Numbered from the stretch's first letter, positions 20,201 to 31,702 are shown. The stretch: 64,000 nt of DNA from Paramacrobiotus metropolitanus (GCF_019649055.1 NW_026570250.1:1054001-1118000), one strand, 5' to 3'. The notes: generated from the letters alone by a model not told the origin. Program-made: numbers and translations.

Positions 20201-20910
20201 ACGCCGCTCACTCTCTTGTGGTTACGTTACGCCTCTCAATTTCTTGCGGTTACATTGCGCCGCTTACGTTCTTGTGGTTACTTCAGGCCATTCACCCTCT
20301 TGTGGTTACGTTGCGCCGCTCACTTTCTTGTGGTTACGTCAGGCCGTTCACTCTTTTGTGGTTACATTGCGCCGCTTACTTTCTTGTGGTTACGTTACAC
20401 CGCTCACTCTCTTGCGGTTACATTGCCTCTATTGGGTACGTTACGCCGCTCACTTTCTTGTGGTTACTTTACGCCGCTCACTTTCTTGTTGTTACGTCCG
20501 GCCGTTCACTCTTTTGTGGTTACATTGCGCCGCTTACTCTCTTGTGGTTACGTTACACCGCTCACTCTCTTGCGGTTACTTTACGCCGCTCATGTGGTAA
20601 CGTTACGCCGCTCACTCTCTTGTGGTTACTTTACGCCGCTCATGTGGTTAAGTCAAGCCGTACACTCTCTTGTGGTTACTTTATGCCCTTCACGCTCTTG
20701 TGGATACCCTGCGCCGCTTACTCTCTTGTGGTTACGTTTTGCCGGTCATGTCTTGTGGTTATGTTGCGCCGTTCACTTTCTTGCAGTAACGTTGCGCCGC
20801 ATACTTTCTTGTGGTTACGTCAGGCCGTTCATTTTCTTGTGGTTACGATACGCCGCCCAAATTTTTGCGATTACATTGCGCCGCTTAATTTTTTGCGGTT
20901 ACGTTACGCA
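17211..20910. repeat. Minisatellite A with a 1,545-bp tandem duplication
   Basis: 28-30-bp units (ttgtggttacgttacgccgc plus variants) with an AT-rich spacer. The block 17721-19265 is repeated almost unchanged at 19266-20810; only a few bases differ (for example around 18145/19690). The long open frames here read as endless SCGYVTPLTFLWL-type repeats in all three frames and are not genes. Confidence 0.85.
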
Positions 20911-21715
20911 TTAGATTGGTTCAGTAGGTTCACTTCACTTAATAAATGCGTTTAGCTGATTCAGATGGTTTAATAAGGTCGTTCAGGAGGTTCACTTGGT
21001 TTTGGTTGGGTTCTGTCGGTTCACTAATGTTTCGATTGAGTTGAGTTGGTACAACAACGATTGGGTTAGATTCATTTCGTTCAATATGGTTTGGGTTTAG
21101 CTGGTTCACTAAAATTTTGGTTGGGTTCAGTTGGATTCTGTCGATTCACGAAGGATTGAGACGGATTCAACTGGTTCACTCAAAAATTTCGTTGGGTTCA
21201 GTCGGTTCACTGAAGTTTTGGTTGGGTTCATTTGGTTTAATAAGGTTTTGGTTGGGTTCAGTCAGTTCGCTAAGAATTAGGTTGGGTTCAGCTGGTTCAC
21301 TAAGGTTTTGGTTGGGTTCAGTCGGTTCACTAAGGATTTAGTTGGGTTCAGCTGGTTCACCAAGGTTTTGGTTTAGTTCAGTCGGTTCACTGAGTATTAG
21401 GTTGGGTTCGGTTGGTTCACTAAGGTTCTGTTGAGTTCAGTCGGTTCACTAAGTATTAGGTTGGGTTCCGTTGGTTCACTAAGGTTCTGTTGAGTTCAGT
21501 CGGTTCACTAAGGTTTGCTTTAGTTCAGTCGGTTCAGTGAGTTTTTGGTTGGGTTCAGTCGGTTCACTAAGGTTTTGGTTGGGTTCAGCTGGTTCACTAA
21601 GGTTTTTGTTGGGTTCTGCTGGTTCATTTTGTTTAGTAAGTGTGTTCAGCAGGTTCACTATAGTTTGTGAGTTTGTTCAGTAGGTTCACTTGGTTTAGTA
21701 AGTGTTTTGGTTCTG
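20911..21715. repeat. Minisatellite B, 5' subterminal in Helitron 1
   Basis: About 30-bp units ggttgggttcagtcggttca + ctaaggtttt. The same array sits in the same place in Helitrons 2 and 5. Confidence 0.85.
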
Positions 21716-22222
21716 GCCAATGAGAGCGATTTGGAGGCGGTCGCGTTACGACTCCTGCCGCTTAATATGTAAGACTAGCAACGACCGCGGCGCGTCCCGC
21801 GCCGCGGTATCCAACGAAGGTTACGTAGAGAAAAAAAGGGACTCTTAACCGTATATTGTATGGGATGTTTGTGTTGTTTAGATGTGTTGCACTTTATTAT
21901 GTTTGTGTGTGTTTGATAATGTGGCGTATAGCGGAAACGAACGACCGGCACGTACAATTTGCAAATATTCTTACAAAACATCACAACGTTAGGTCTCGCA
22001 CAATAAGTGCACGAAGGAAAAACAACAAACAATTTCGCCCAATAGGTAGCATCAACAAAAGGAAGTAAAAGCGCCCGTAATACTGTAAAAAACTTGAGTA
22101 AAAGTAAAATATCCTAACAGAAGTAAAATACTATTGAATACAATTTAATACTTGTCCGGTAGTTAAGCTACAGTATGCAAGTCGTAACAGAAGCCGAAAA
22201 TCTTCGAATTCGTCAAACCTCA

Positions 22223-22836
22223 TTAATCGTACAGCAGTTCACCCGTTACAAAAAAATACTCCGCAGCTCCATCATCATTCAGCTGGAGGCCGTGATATTC
22301 CCAGTCGTTATGTTCGTTCTTGTGTGGGCGAATACCGAACTGGCTCACGATGACCTTTCCCAAAGTATACTTCGTCTGGGTGTTGTACTGCAGCAAAATC
22401 CCATGGTGCGCAATGTAAGCGTCCAAGAAGTGTTGCATCGGGCGTACTGGCAAAAGGGCGTCCGGACCAACGGCTTCGAAGAAAGTTCCGACAAAAGCCG
22501 TAATCAACGCTGTGTTGTTAATGGGTTGTGCAGGTGCGGGCACAACAACCTCCTGTGCCACCACCATTTCTTCCAGTTCTGGTAGTGCGACCGGCGGTGC
22601 GGCAATGAATGGCAACGGGTGAGCATTTTCCGGGGGCGGGGCTTCCACTTCCAGGATAGCGGCAGTATGCGATCGTGATCGTATGGAACGCGACACATGG
22701 GGCATTCAATCGGTTGTTCTTCCACTAACTGTTGTGCCTCCCACATTAATACGCAATCTAGATGAAAAGTGTGCCCACAGGGCAGTGCGGCCAGGTTGGC
22801 TGTGGCCAGCATGCAAATGGGGCATATAACCGGCAT
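22223..22836 (-). pseudogene. RING-H2 finger protein gene in Helitron 2, frameshifted
   Basis: Starts at ATG 22836. A RING-H2 domain fills the first 50 residues (CPIC, ALPCGHTFHLDC, CPMC; C-x2-C-x11-C-x-H-x2-H-x2-C-x16-C-x2-C), as in E3 ubiquitin ligases. The frame that carries the RING runs on as basic nonsense to 22504, while a +1 frame continues with a Pro/Ala-rich linker (VEAPPPENAHPLPF, VALPELEEMVVAQEV) and a folded-looking C-terminus (KYTLGKVIVSQFGIRPH ... DGAAEYFFVTGELLYD) ending at 22223. The shift lies at about 22640-22700. No intron explains it. The gene is intronless and sits between the G-rich repeat and the Helitron 3' end, so it is either a Helitron gene or captured cargo. Confidence 0.65.
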
Positions 22837-23179
22837 TGTAACTTATGTAAAATAATATTGTGGAGTTCGGTGGTTACACGCAAATCAACTAAAGTGGAAA
22901 CAGAGCATTAGTTTTCTGAGCTACAAAATGCGAAATGGCTTATCAGTGTTCATGTGTTGGGTTTGTGAATATTATGTGTCCTAGTGATGGGAAAATAGTT
23001 TTTTGCTCTTTTTTAGCCTGACAGGCCGCGTTAGTGATAAGCATGTGACAGCTACGTGATAGATACAGTTCGCTTGTCCGCGCAGGCCGCTGATAAAGTG
23101 GCGGCTTCTTTTATGTGTATTGAGGGGCGAATACTCGCGATATGACATCACGACTCAATATGGTGGGCTCAGATTAGGG

Positions 23180-24690
23180 CGGGGGCTATGTTGGGGTGGC
23201 GATGTTTGGGGGCCACGTTGGCCAGGGGCATAATTTGGGGAGCCGTTTCGGGGGGCTAAGTTTTGGGTGGCTCGGTTGGTGTTGGGGTGTGCTTATGGGG
23301 CATTGGGGAGGGGGGCTGCGATTGGGGGCGCGGGTTATGTGGGTGTTTAGGGCGGTTAAGTCTGGGGGCCACGTTGGCCAGGGGCTTAATTTAGGGAGCT
23401 TTCTGGGGGGTCAGGGTTTTGGAGGGTTTGGTTTGGGAAGGTACGTTTTGGGAGGCTGAGTTGAACGGTTGTGATGGGGTGTGCCATATTTGGGGGGCAG
23501 TGTGTGGGCAGCGATTGAGGGCGCTACGTTGGGGTTTGGGGCGGTTATGTCTGGGGGCCACGTTGGCCAAGGGCATAGTTTGGGGAGCCGTTTCGGGGGG
23601 TTAGGTTTTGGTTCGGTTGTGTTAGGGTGCGCCATATTTAAGGGGCAGTGTGGGGCACCAGTTGATTTCTAGAGCTACGTTGTGGGAGCTTAATTTAGGA
23701 GCCTTCAGGGTCAGGAGTTTTGAGGGTTTGGTTTGGGAAGGTACGTTTTGGGGCTGAGTTGAACGGTTGTGTTGGGGTGTGCCATATTTGGGGGCAGTGT
23801 GGGGGCACCGGCTGATGTCTAAAACCACAGTAGCCAAGGATGAGAGGACCGTCTGGGGGGTTAGGGTTTTGGGGGTTTGGTTTGGGGATCTCGTTTTGGG
23901 GGCTGAGTTTAACGGTTGTGTTAGGGTGCGACATATTTGGGAGGCAACGTGGGGGCTGCGATTGAGGGGGCTATGTTGGGGTTTGTAAGTTGTATAGAGC
24001 CACGTTGCCAGGGGTATAGTTAGGAGTTGTTTCGGGAGGGGCAGGTTTCGAGGTGTTCGGTTGTGTTAGTGCATCATATTTAGGGCAGTGTGAGGGACAC
24101 CAGCTGATGTCTAGAGCCACGTTAGCCAAGAGATTAATGAGAACCTTCTAGAGGGATTAGGGTTTTGGGGGTTTGGTTTGGGGAGCTCGTTTTGGGGGCT
24201 GAGTTTAACGGTTGTGTTAGGGTGCGACATAATTGGGGGGCAGCGTGGGGGCAGCGATTAAGGGGGCTTTGTTGGGGTTTTAGGGTTGTTTGGGGGCCAC
24301 GTTGTCCAGGGGCATAGTTTGGGGAGACGTCCTGTGGAGATGGGTTTTTGGGCGGGGGTTGGTTTGGTAAGCTATGTTTTGGGGGCTGAGTTTGAGGGTT
24401 GTTTTGGAGTGTGCTTTGCTAATGGCGCAGTGTGGGGCGTTGCGGTTTGGGGCGCGTGCCGTGTTGGGGTTTAAGGGTGGTTATGTCTGAGGCCACGTTG
24501 GCCAGATGCTTTGTTTAGACAACCGTCTGGAAGTGTAGATTTTTGGAGGTTCAGTTTTGCGAACCATGTTTGGGGGGCTGCGATTGCGGGCTAAGTTGGA
24601 GTGTTCTATATTTGGGGGGCAGTGTGGGGAACAGCGATTCGGAGGACAGTGGTTTGCGGGCTGAGGTGCTGTGGTTGTGGGCTATTGGGT
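23180..24690. repeat. G-rich, strand-asymmetric repeat in Helitron 2
   Basis: 1.5 kb in which the plus strand is packed with G3-G7 runs and almost no C runs. Degenerate long units recur, built from gggggccacgttggccaggg and ttttgggggctgagtt blocks. It lies between the RPA70-like and RING genes; open frames across it are composition artefacts. Confidence 0.75.
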
Positions 24691-24995
24691 GGCAGTATGC
24701 TGGCGGAGGGCTGTTATGCTTAATGATACGGTGGTTTAAACATATGCAAAATCATCGAATCTCCGACAATGTTTTAATTCGTTAAGCAGTTTTGGGCGCA
24801 CCATTCATTAATATAGTGACATAAAGCTGACAACAAAAGATCTTGATGCTAATTAAATTCAGGCGAATTTTAAAATGAGCGCGCGGCAGATTTTGAAACA
24901 AAGAGCTGGCTGAGCTGTTATGATACAGGCACAAACAAATAAAAATTATTTTTTATGTAACACTTATTCCTTGACGAAACTTGAGGGAACTGTTC

Positions 24996-26889
24996 CTAAG
25001 TTTCATGTTTTTTGGCGCTACTTTCACTCGTTCCCGTTGGCGATGCTGGTCGCTTGCCTTGGTCCTGGGTCGGAGACTCGGCCAAAGCTTGTGTGACAGC
25101 AGTGTCGTCAATGTATCCATTATCTTTGGCCAAGCAGATCCGGCGGCTTGTAGCTCTGTTTTGTTGCATGGCAGTAAAGTAATAGCGCTCTCCATCACTG
25201 CCGGTGATTGTTCCCTCCGAAATATGCAACTTGCAGAAGCAGACTAACTTGTATCTGTGCTCAAGGGAAAATTTCCCCGCCTAAAAGTTAAGTAACGTTC
25301 AAGCTAGTAACTACTATGGATGGTAGCTCGAATTTGCCTACCACATTTCCTCGGAGCACAATTGTTTCAGATGCTGGGTCGATTGAAGGATCCAAGACCT
25401 TCACCTTTCGCGAAGCACTTGAAATGTCTTAGCGTGTTTTACACCTTCAACGACAGCCAGTAGGTCTAAAAAACACGTCACTGAAAAAAATTTTCCAAAG
25501 TAATCTAAAAATTTATCGAATTTTCGCGCTGGGTCATTAAAATGTTTTGCCGTTTTGATGTCTGTAATTTGTCCAATTGGAAGAGGTTCGTTCACAGGAA
25601 TAATTGTTGTTGATGGTGTTAAAGTGATTCCGAGCTTAAGAGATGCCGCATTCCTGTACTTTTCGTTGTTTTCCGCGTTAACATGCGTTATCTGAACGAA
25701 CTGCGGTCAAGATAAAATATTCGGTATTATTATTGCGCTATTTTTAGAACTATCGGCAAACGTGGTCGAAAATCGATAAATCGATCAATTTGCGCATTGA
25801 AAATATCGTAAAGAAAAGCATCGTAAACTTCTTTGTTAAATTAACATTAAATCATAAAAAAAATTTAGAATTTGGAAACTAACTTGTCCAACATGAATGT
25901 TGTCAAATTTCTCGACGTTCTCGCGCCAAGCGGTAACGTTAAGGCTGCCAGTATGGTCCGCAAGCAAGATTCTTCGAAATTTCTTTTCTCCGTCAGTATC
26001 GTCAGGGCTGTTGTAGGTTTTATCCACAGAAGATACAACACCACAGACAGTTCTAAAAATGAGCGCTTTTTAATTTTGTTTTTTTAAATAAGCAGTGTAC
26101 ATACTTGTTCCTTCCTGACGCCATTCCTGCTAAACCGTTTGGAATTGCAGGTAGACCTGCAGTAAGAAGGGAGTTTCCGTTGTCGGAACCTGTTGCCACG
26201 ACCTCGTAGCCGCTTATGATAATTTTTTCTCTGCAAGAGACGGACGTTGCCAGAGAACTATTTATTTCATAAAAATTTCTGGACTAACCGGCCGAAAACT
26301 TTGAACTCGGTTAATGTAATGGTTGCAAATTGCATAGAGCTTCCGCTGAACGCGTTGCCAGAATTTTTGACAGAAGCATCTAAAGGTCAAATAAAGGTCA
26401 CTCAATGGTCAATGAGGCCAATCAAAGCTAGAATAAAACCATGAACCATAGCATGAAATGCACTTAAATATATTTTGGTAATCAGTTTAAAACCTGTTCA
26501 AGAATTTATTTAGAAATTTTACAGCAGACTTGCAGCAATTTGCGTAATTTTAACGCGTAACACGTTTTAACAACAATGCGTAATTACGGATTGCTAAATG
26601 AAAAACCACTCTTTCTTATGCATGACTATTTAAAAGTGATTGTTTAGTGTTTCAAAGTCAGTATTTTTTGCCTATAATGTTCTGGTCATAACTTACCAAT
26701 TTTGCGCGCACCATCCCATAAGATAATTGCAGTGGGGCTTTTTATTTCCTGTAAATTATTTCTTTGTAATTACCATTAAAATCGCTTTCTTCTAAACTAT
26801 TATCTTTTCACTTACGGCTATTTGGACTGTGACGTCCGTTCAGGAAGTTTAATTCCAGATCCTGAGGCTCCAAAATCACCGAAATCCAT
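24996..26889 (-). CDS. RPA70-like single-stranded-DNA-binding protein of Helitron 2
   Basis: Replication protein A large-subunit homologue, an ssDNA-binding partner of Rep/helicase. Exons with agreeing phases: 26697-26748 (SPTAIILWDGARKI), 26289-26379 (SSMQFATITLTEFKVFG), 26105-26230 (IIISGYEVVATGSDNGNSLL), 25884-26052 (RRILLADHTGSLNVTAWREN, the strand pattern of an RPA OB fold), about 25430-25703 (KFDKFLDYFGKFFSVTCFLD), a short exon ending at 25342, and 24996-25280 (HRYKLVCFCKLHISEGTITG, ending in a basic SSAKKHET tail). A possible first exon starts at ATG 26889 but its frame does not join cleanly, and one joint near 25420 is unresolved. TATA and heat-shock elements lie upstream. Most of the coding part looks intact, unlike Rep. 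Confidence 0.75.
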
Positions 26890-27012
26890 TGTGATCGGTC
26901 CACAGTTGGGCAGACTAAATTATAAGACAACTGTGTTTAAGCTGTGCAACTTTTCAAAACTTTTCTGATCCGATCTAAATGAGGAAATGAATCGCAAATT
27001 TTTTTCTCGGGG

Positions 27013-27022
27013 CCTTTATATA
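27013..27022 (-). promoter_or_regulatory. TATA box of the RPA70-like gene
   Basis: TATATAAAGG on the minus strand, about 125 bp before ATG 26889 and just downstream of the heat-shock-element array. Confidence 0.6.
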
Positions 27023-27059
27023 CTCTGGTGGCTGCCAGTGGTGTATCCGTTTAGCTAAT

Positions 27060-27620
27060 CAGAACCCTCAGGACGCATTCGTCATCATCGAAGTTTCTAG
27101 AAAATTATATTTGAACTGTGAAGACAGGTTTTTCTCCGCCAATCAGCACCTCTAGTGCGCATTTGTCATCATAGAATTTTCTAGGTATTTATTTTTGAAC
27201 TGTGAAGACAGGATTTGCTCTGCCAATCAGCAACTCCCGTACGCATTCGTCATCATAGAATTTTCTAGAAATTTATATTTGAACTGTGAAAACAGCTTTT
27301 TATCCGCCAATCAGCACCTCCCGTACGCATTTGTCATCATAGAATTTTCTAGAAATTCATATTTGAACTGTGAAGACAGGTTTTCACCCGCCAATTAAAC
27401 TCCTCAGTACGCATTTGTCATTATAGAAGTTTCCAGAGGCTTATATTTGAACTGTGCAGGCAGGTTCTCCGCCATTTAGAACCTCCAATACGCATTTGTC
27501 ATCATAGAATTTTCTAGAAATTTATATTTGAACTGTGCAGACAGGTTTTTTCCGCCAGTCAGAACCCTCAGTAGGCATTTGTCATCGTAGAATTGTCTGA
27601 AAATTTATATTTGAACTCTG
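27060..27620 (-). promoter_or_regulatory. Seven-copy heat-shock-element/CCAAT promoter repeat
   Basis: Seven direct repeats of about 83 bp. Each carries a CCAAT-type site (ccgccaatcagc) and a heat-shock element. Perfect alternating GAA-nn-TTC-nn-GAA is present at 27090-27102, 27258-27270, 27342-27354 and 27507-27519; the other three units (about 27172, 27425, 27590) have one or two changes. Together with the TATA box downstream this is the layout of an hsp-type promoter driving the RPA70-like gene. Confidence 0.8.
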
Positions 27621-27924
27621 AAAAAAGATGTCAAAAACAAACGTTTCGGATTTTCGTTTTCAAAAGGTAAAAAGGGTCCTTTCACTCATTTTTTAATTTA
27701 TTTCTTTCAAACGACCTTTTAATTTTAAAGCTAATAGAGTTGTCATAAGGTTTTTTATGACGTACTTATTCAATACGAACTATTCAAACTGACAAAATAC
27801 CGACAGAAGTCTTTTCATTGTCTGAGTTGTTAATTCGTATTCGCGGTTTTAACAGAAAACAAAGATGCTTCAAAAAACGCAACACGTCAATCACAATAAC
27901 AAAAGCTTTATTATTATACCAGCT

Positions 27925-30900
27925 TTAAAGGTTTGTAAAAACTTCGCGGAAAACAACGTTTCTGGTTTTCAGCTTTTTGACTGGAAGCACAACCTTAATT
28001 GCGTCAAAAGCTCGAGCTCTAGAGAATGCAACATACAACTGCCCGTGACAAAATACGGAAGATTTTAATACTATCCCAACTCTCTCGAAGGTTTGCCCTT
28101 GCGCCTTGTTGATAGCCATGACAAATGCAATTCGCACAGGAAACTGAAGACGGCTAAAATGGAATGGTAACTGATCGCCGGTCGGTTGCAACTTTATTCG
28201 GGATATTAACACCCGCTTTCCTTTGCTGCTTCCACTTAGTACTTTGCAGTCTAAGCTGTACTTGTTCAATTTTCGAATGATCATCCTGGTCCCATTGCAG
28301 AGGCCGTGCTTTGCATCTAAATTGCGGAGGAGCATTACCACTGTGTTGACTTTAAGCGCCAGTTCGTGGGGCGGCAATCCACTCGGAGTAAGCGTATACA
28401 AAAATTCCTCAGGAAATTCAGTTGGATCTTCTCCATTTTCGCAAACTGGGGTATCAACACTTGTGTAAGTAACAGCATCTCCTGGTTTGAACCAAGCGGT
28501 CAACATGGTCTCTCGATTCGTTGCGGCAGCTAAGGCTTCCTCTTCTTGGCCTGCTGTAAAGTAAACATCCTGTTCTTCCGGCTTGTGGACGGGCAGTCGC
28601 ACAATCGTATGGGAAACGCAGTGCATTTCGTATTTAAAAAGTCGCCAGCATGCTTCCGGGGCGCTTATATATCGGGACTCAACAAACGCCGCAATTTCAT
28701 CCAAATTCAACACTCGTTCCCCTTGGGCGTTGACTATGCTCATTAAAGCAACATCATTCCCCTTGAAAATGTACTTGTAGATGTATTTGAAACTCTTTAC
28801 AGTTGCACAAATTTCCACATTGATGTGGCAGTTGTATTTAAGCAACATGTAAGGGTTGTACGGAACGATCCACTGGTTATCCACCAAACGATTGCCAACG
28901 GTCATAGATCGCCCATTATCGCGGCGCCGGTACTCCGGGTAACCGTCTTTGTTGGGGTTGGTCTCAGCGCAGAAAGGTTTCGGAAATTTTGCGTGGCATT
29001 CGCCTGTTTCTCTCATACATACAGACTGTGGGTTTAGCTTTCCACACGGACCATGAACCATAAAGCTTTTGACGGCCTCATGCAACCGCGGATGAAGCAC
29101 TGGATCAGGAATTTCGCAGCAGACCACTTTACCAATAATTTCAGCTTCGACCTTCGCATCTCTTTTGTCAACAATCAACAGCAAGTGGCAATGAGGAAGT
29201 CCACGTTTTTGAAATTCAATTGTCTGTAATACAAATTCTATTATGTTTAAAATCACAAACGTTAACGCAATTTCTTCATCTCAACAAATGCTAAGCGACT
29301 GAAAAAAACCTTACTGCGAAAGAATTTTCGGCTGAACCGCAAGTAACTAATGCAATAAAATTAGTTCAAAAGAAATTTTAAAATGAAACCAGAAGGCTAA
29401 AGGATCGAGTATCCGACCTGATGTAAAAGTAGTTAATCCCACTTACAAAACAGAATCCATCCACTCGGCCGAAAACTTCATTGTCAACGATATCTTTCAC
29501 GAGTTCCTTAAGCTTCAGCTTGAACACACGGGCTACTAAGTCGGGACGGTCAGTGGCTTTCTGGCCGGGGAACAGATGCTCTTCAATTTCTTGACATCTC
29601 GCATTCATTGTCATTGTAAGGAATATCCACGGCTTTCCAAATTTTTGACACATGGCCATTGCGTCTTGATAGTTTTGACGCATTGCTCGCGGCCCCCCAC
29701 CAAAACTGGAGCTAAGCACCACGGAGCGCCCAGGCTGCATACCTCGCTCTGTAGCCGCTGTCGCTAAAAAATCCGACAACCCCTGGTAGCTTTCAACGCG
29801 CAGTTTCTTTTGGTTCAGCTTCTGGAACTGCAGCCTGGACGCTTCAACTTTAAGATAAGAATCCACTGTATACTGCTGGAAAAGTGCTTTTCCATGAAGT
29901 ATTGGATTGAACTCCTCTCGGTCGGCTATTTGATAAGCATAGAACTGCAGAACCCAAAAATACACGTCAAACATCAAATTGCATAACAGACCACCAACTA
30001 CTAAAAAAATGGAAAACATTTGTAGTAAACAGAATTTTGTTCATACTTCAAGTAGTGATACGCTTGCTCTTCCCTTCTCACGTTTTAACTGTGGATGAAA
30101 CCCTTTATTTCCAAGTGGGAACAACAGTGGATAACACATTGGATCGCAGTCGCCGTTCAACGAAGGAATCGTACGGAGGCCGCCAGTTTTTGAATGCACC
30201 GCAAGATGATGTTCAGGAAACTCTCCAACGGCGTTACCGACAATAACGGCAGCAACTTCGTGCAAGCTGGAGCAGTATATCGCCTTTGAGGTTTTCGCCG
30301 ATCGTTATCAAAGACCAATTTAACATCCAAAGGCGGTCGTTGTTCACAGCTTGCTTTTTGCTGTTCCTCAACTTCCACCTCCCGCATCATACGGTATGCC
30401 TCAGCAAAAGGATTGCACTTGCGAAGCGTTGTCTCGAGCTCTACCAAGAGCGGAAGTTGCAGTGAGCTGTTCACAGGGTCAGCTAAACGAACTTCTACCG
30501 CATCTGCGCTGTCCAAGAAATAGAGCTGTCCGTATTTCGGTGAATCATTGCTGGAAGGGTGGGCAGGACTGAGATAATGATACAGTTGGCCGGATGTACG
30601 ATAAGTCATTGGTCCAGTTCCCGGAAGACAATCAGTTTTGCAACAACCGACGCAAATACTAACGCACTATTATACTTTCGTATGTTAGCAAAAAAGCTTT
30701 TGCTGGAAAAATGACTGCCTGTCAGCAACTGATGCAAGATTTCTGGAAACCTTGCGGAATATACCGGCTCCAACTTAACACTCCCTTTTTGGCAACAACT
30801 TGTGAAAAGAGTGTGGTCATTCTGAGTAGCCTCTTCTTTAAAATGCCGCGCTCGACAGGCTTTGCAAATATAAGCCATGGGTCCCAGGTTGTGTAATGAA

Positions 30901-31104
30901 GGCTCGTCATTCCCAAACGATAAGGCAGCAAACCTTGTTTTGCAACGTCGTAGATCTTTGGCGGCTGCTCGCTCTTCTTGTAATCTATCTAGACCTTGCA
31001 ACGCGTCCTGATCTGATCTGATTCATTACTATCAAAGCGCCGTTTGCGTTCAGCGCCCGAGAGAGGGGCTCGTGAACTGCTGGGAGCGCGGTTCTTCAGC
31101 AGCT
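27925..31104 (-). pseudogene. Helitron Rep/helicase, internally deleted and frameshifted
   Basis: Rolling-circle replication initiator fused to a Pif1-type helicase. Exons about 31104-30047, 29944-29447 and 29223-27925 (GT-AG). The N-terminal Helitron domain (PKYGQLYFLDSADAVEVRLA, NPFAEAYRMMREVE, DPMCYPLLFPLGNKGFHP, FYAYQIADREEFNPILHGK) is followed by the HUH motif GLPHCHLLL and the two-tyrosine motif YIYKYIFK, so the nicking site is intact. After ETMLTAWFK the frame jumps straight to the last part of the helicase (TPSGLPPHELALKVN, AFVMAINKAQGQTFERVG, LYVAFSRAR): the Walker A/B half of the helicase is missing, deleted in frame. Other breaks: an ATCAG repeat expansion near 31010, and shifts near 30605 and 30255. 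Not functional as it stands. Confidence 0.85.
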
Positions 31105-31360
31105 CTACAACAAAGCACGTGTAAAGTTTACGGTATTGCTATCATTGAGTTACGTTAAATCTGAACTAAATTTTACTATTTTACTAATTATCTGTTACTT
31201 CAACGGTTTCATCTTGATATTCGGTTGTAATTTTTATAAAAAAAGTAAAACTCCTAATAAATTATGTTAGCACAAAACAATTAAGGTACCGCTCCACATA
31301 ACAGAAAAAGTTGACTAAAAATGTTTGGATACACCAAACGATTACGCGAGAATTACTTAC

Positions 31361-31702
31361 CGAAACATTCTTCCAGTTTGGTGGAACCGATTTGTTCTTG
31401 CTCAAAACTTTCACACTTCACGGTTTTCACTCCGGTAACAATTCCACTGACTTCTATGTAGCCATTCTCTGGACCGGTGAACTATCAAAACTTTCGAGAG
31501 ATTGAAATTAAAAGTTTTTCGAAAGGAGGTGCTTACCTCGTGAGAAAGGTTTACATAAATGACAACTTGGTCGGATGTCCTTATGTGAATTCTTTTTCGC
31601 TCTAAAAGATGTCTTTTCCCATTTTCCGACAATCCAGACATGAGTTTGAAGTTTTGAAGGAAGTTCAAAAGCTAATGCATATTGACGACTTAAACTATCC
31701 AT
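31361..31702 (-). CDS. RPA14/OB-fold-like exons upstream of Rep
   Basis: Exon 1 31537-31702 (ATG at 31702; contains LQTHVWIVGKWEK, then in a +1 frame SDQVVIYVNLSHE) and exon 2 31361-31481 (NGYIEVSGIVTGVKTVKCES ... STKLEECF). Pattern and length resemble the single OB fold of RPA14, the small RPA subunit. A one-base shift in an A-run splits exon 1. The donor at 31360 is phase-compatible with the acceptor before 31104 (ctttgttgtag), which would join this OB fold to the Rep N-terminus, so it may be a domain of a larger OB-Rep-helicase protein rather than a separate gene. Confidence 0.5.

Larger units (their letters stand above)
8147..21774 (-). mobile_element. Helitron 1 (non-autonomous, minisatellite-filled, split by a Polinton)
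   Basis: Read on the minus strand, the 5' end at 21774 starts TCTTACATATTAAGCGGC and the 3' end at 8147 is a GC-rich hairpin, six bases, then CTAG followed by host T. TC start, terminal hairpin and CTRR end without target duplication are the Helitron signature. The body is two minisatellites (a 28-30-bp TTACGCCGCTCACTCTCTTG type and a 30-bp GGTTGGGTTCAGTCGGTTCA type) with an AT-rich spacer, and no genes of its own. A Polinton-like element (8506-17204) interrupts it. Its 5' end abuts the 3' CTAG of Helitron 2 with no base between. Confidence 0.85.

Noticed and set aside
17112-20955. Many long overlapping open frames of SCGYVTPLT-type repeats
   Set aside because: They arise from a 28-30-bp minisatellite lacking stops in several frames; all three frames read as similar repeats and there is no start, splice or codon bias.
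23196-23988. Gly/Trp-rich and Pro/Asn-rich open frames
   Set aside because: Consequence of G-run repeats; no conserved motif and frames exist on both strands.
25878-26087. Plus-strand frame over the RPA70-like exon
   Set aside because: Shadow of the minus-strand exon with conserved OB pattern and matching splice phases.
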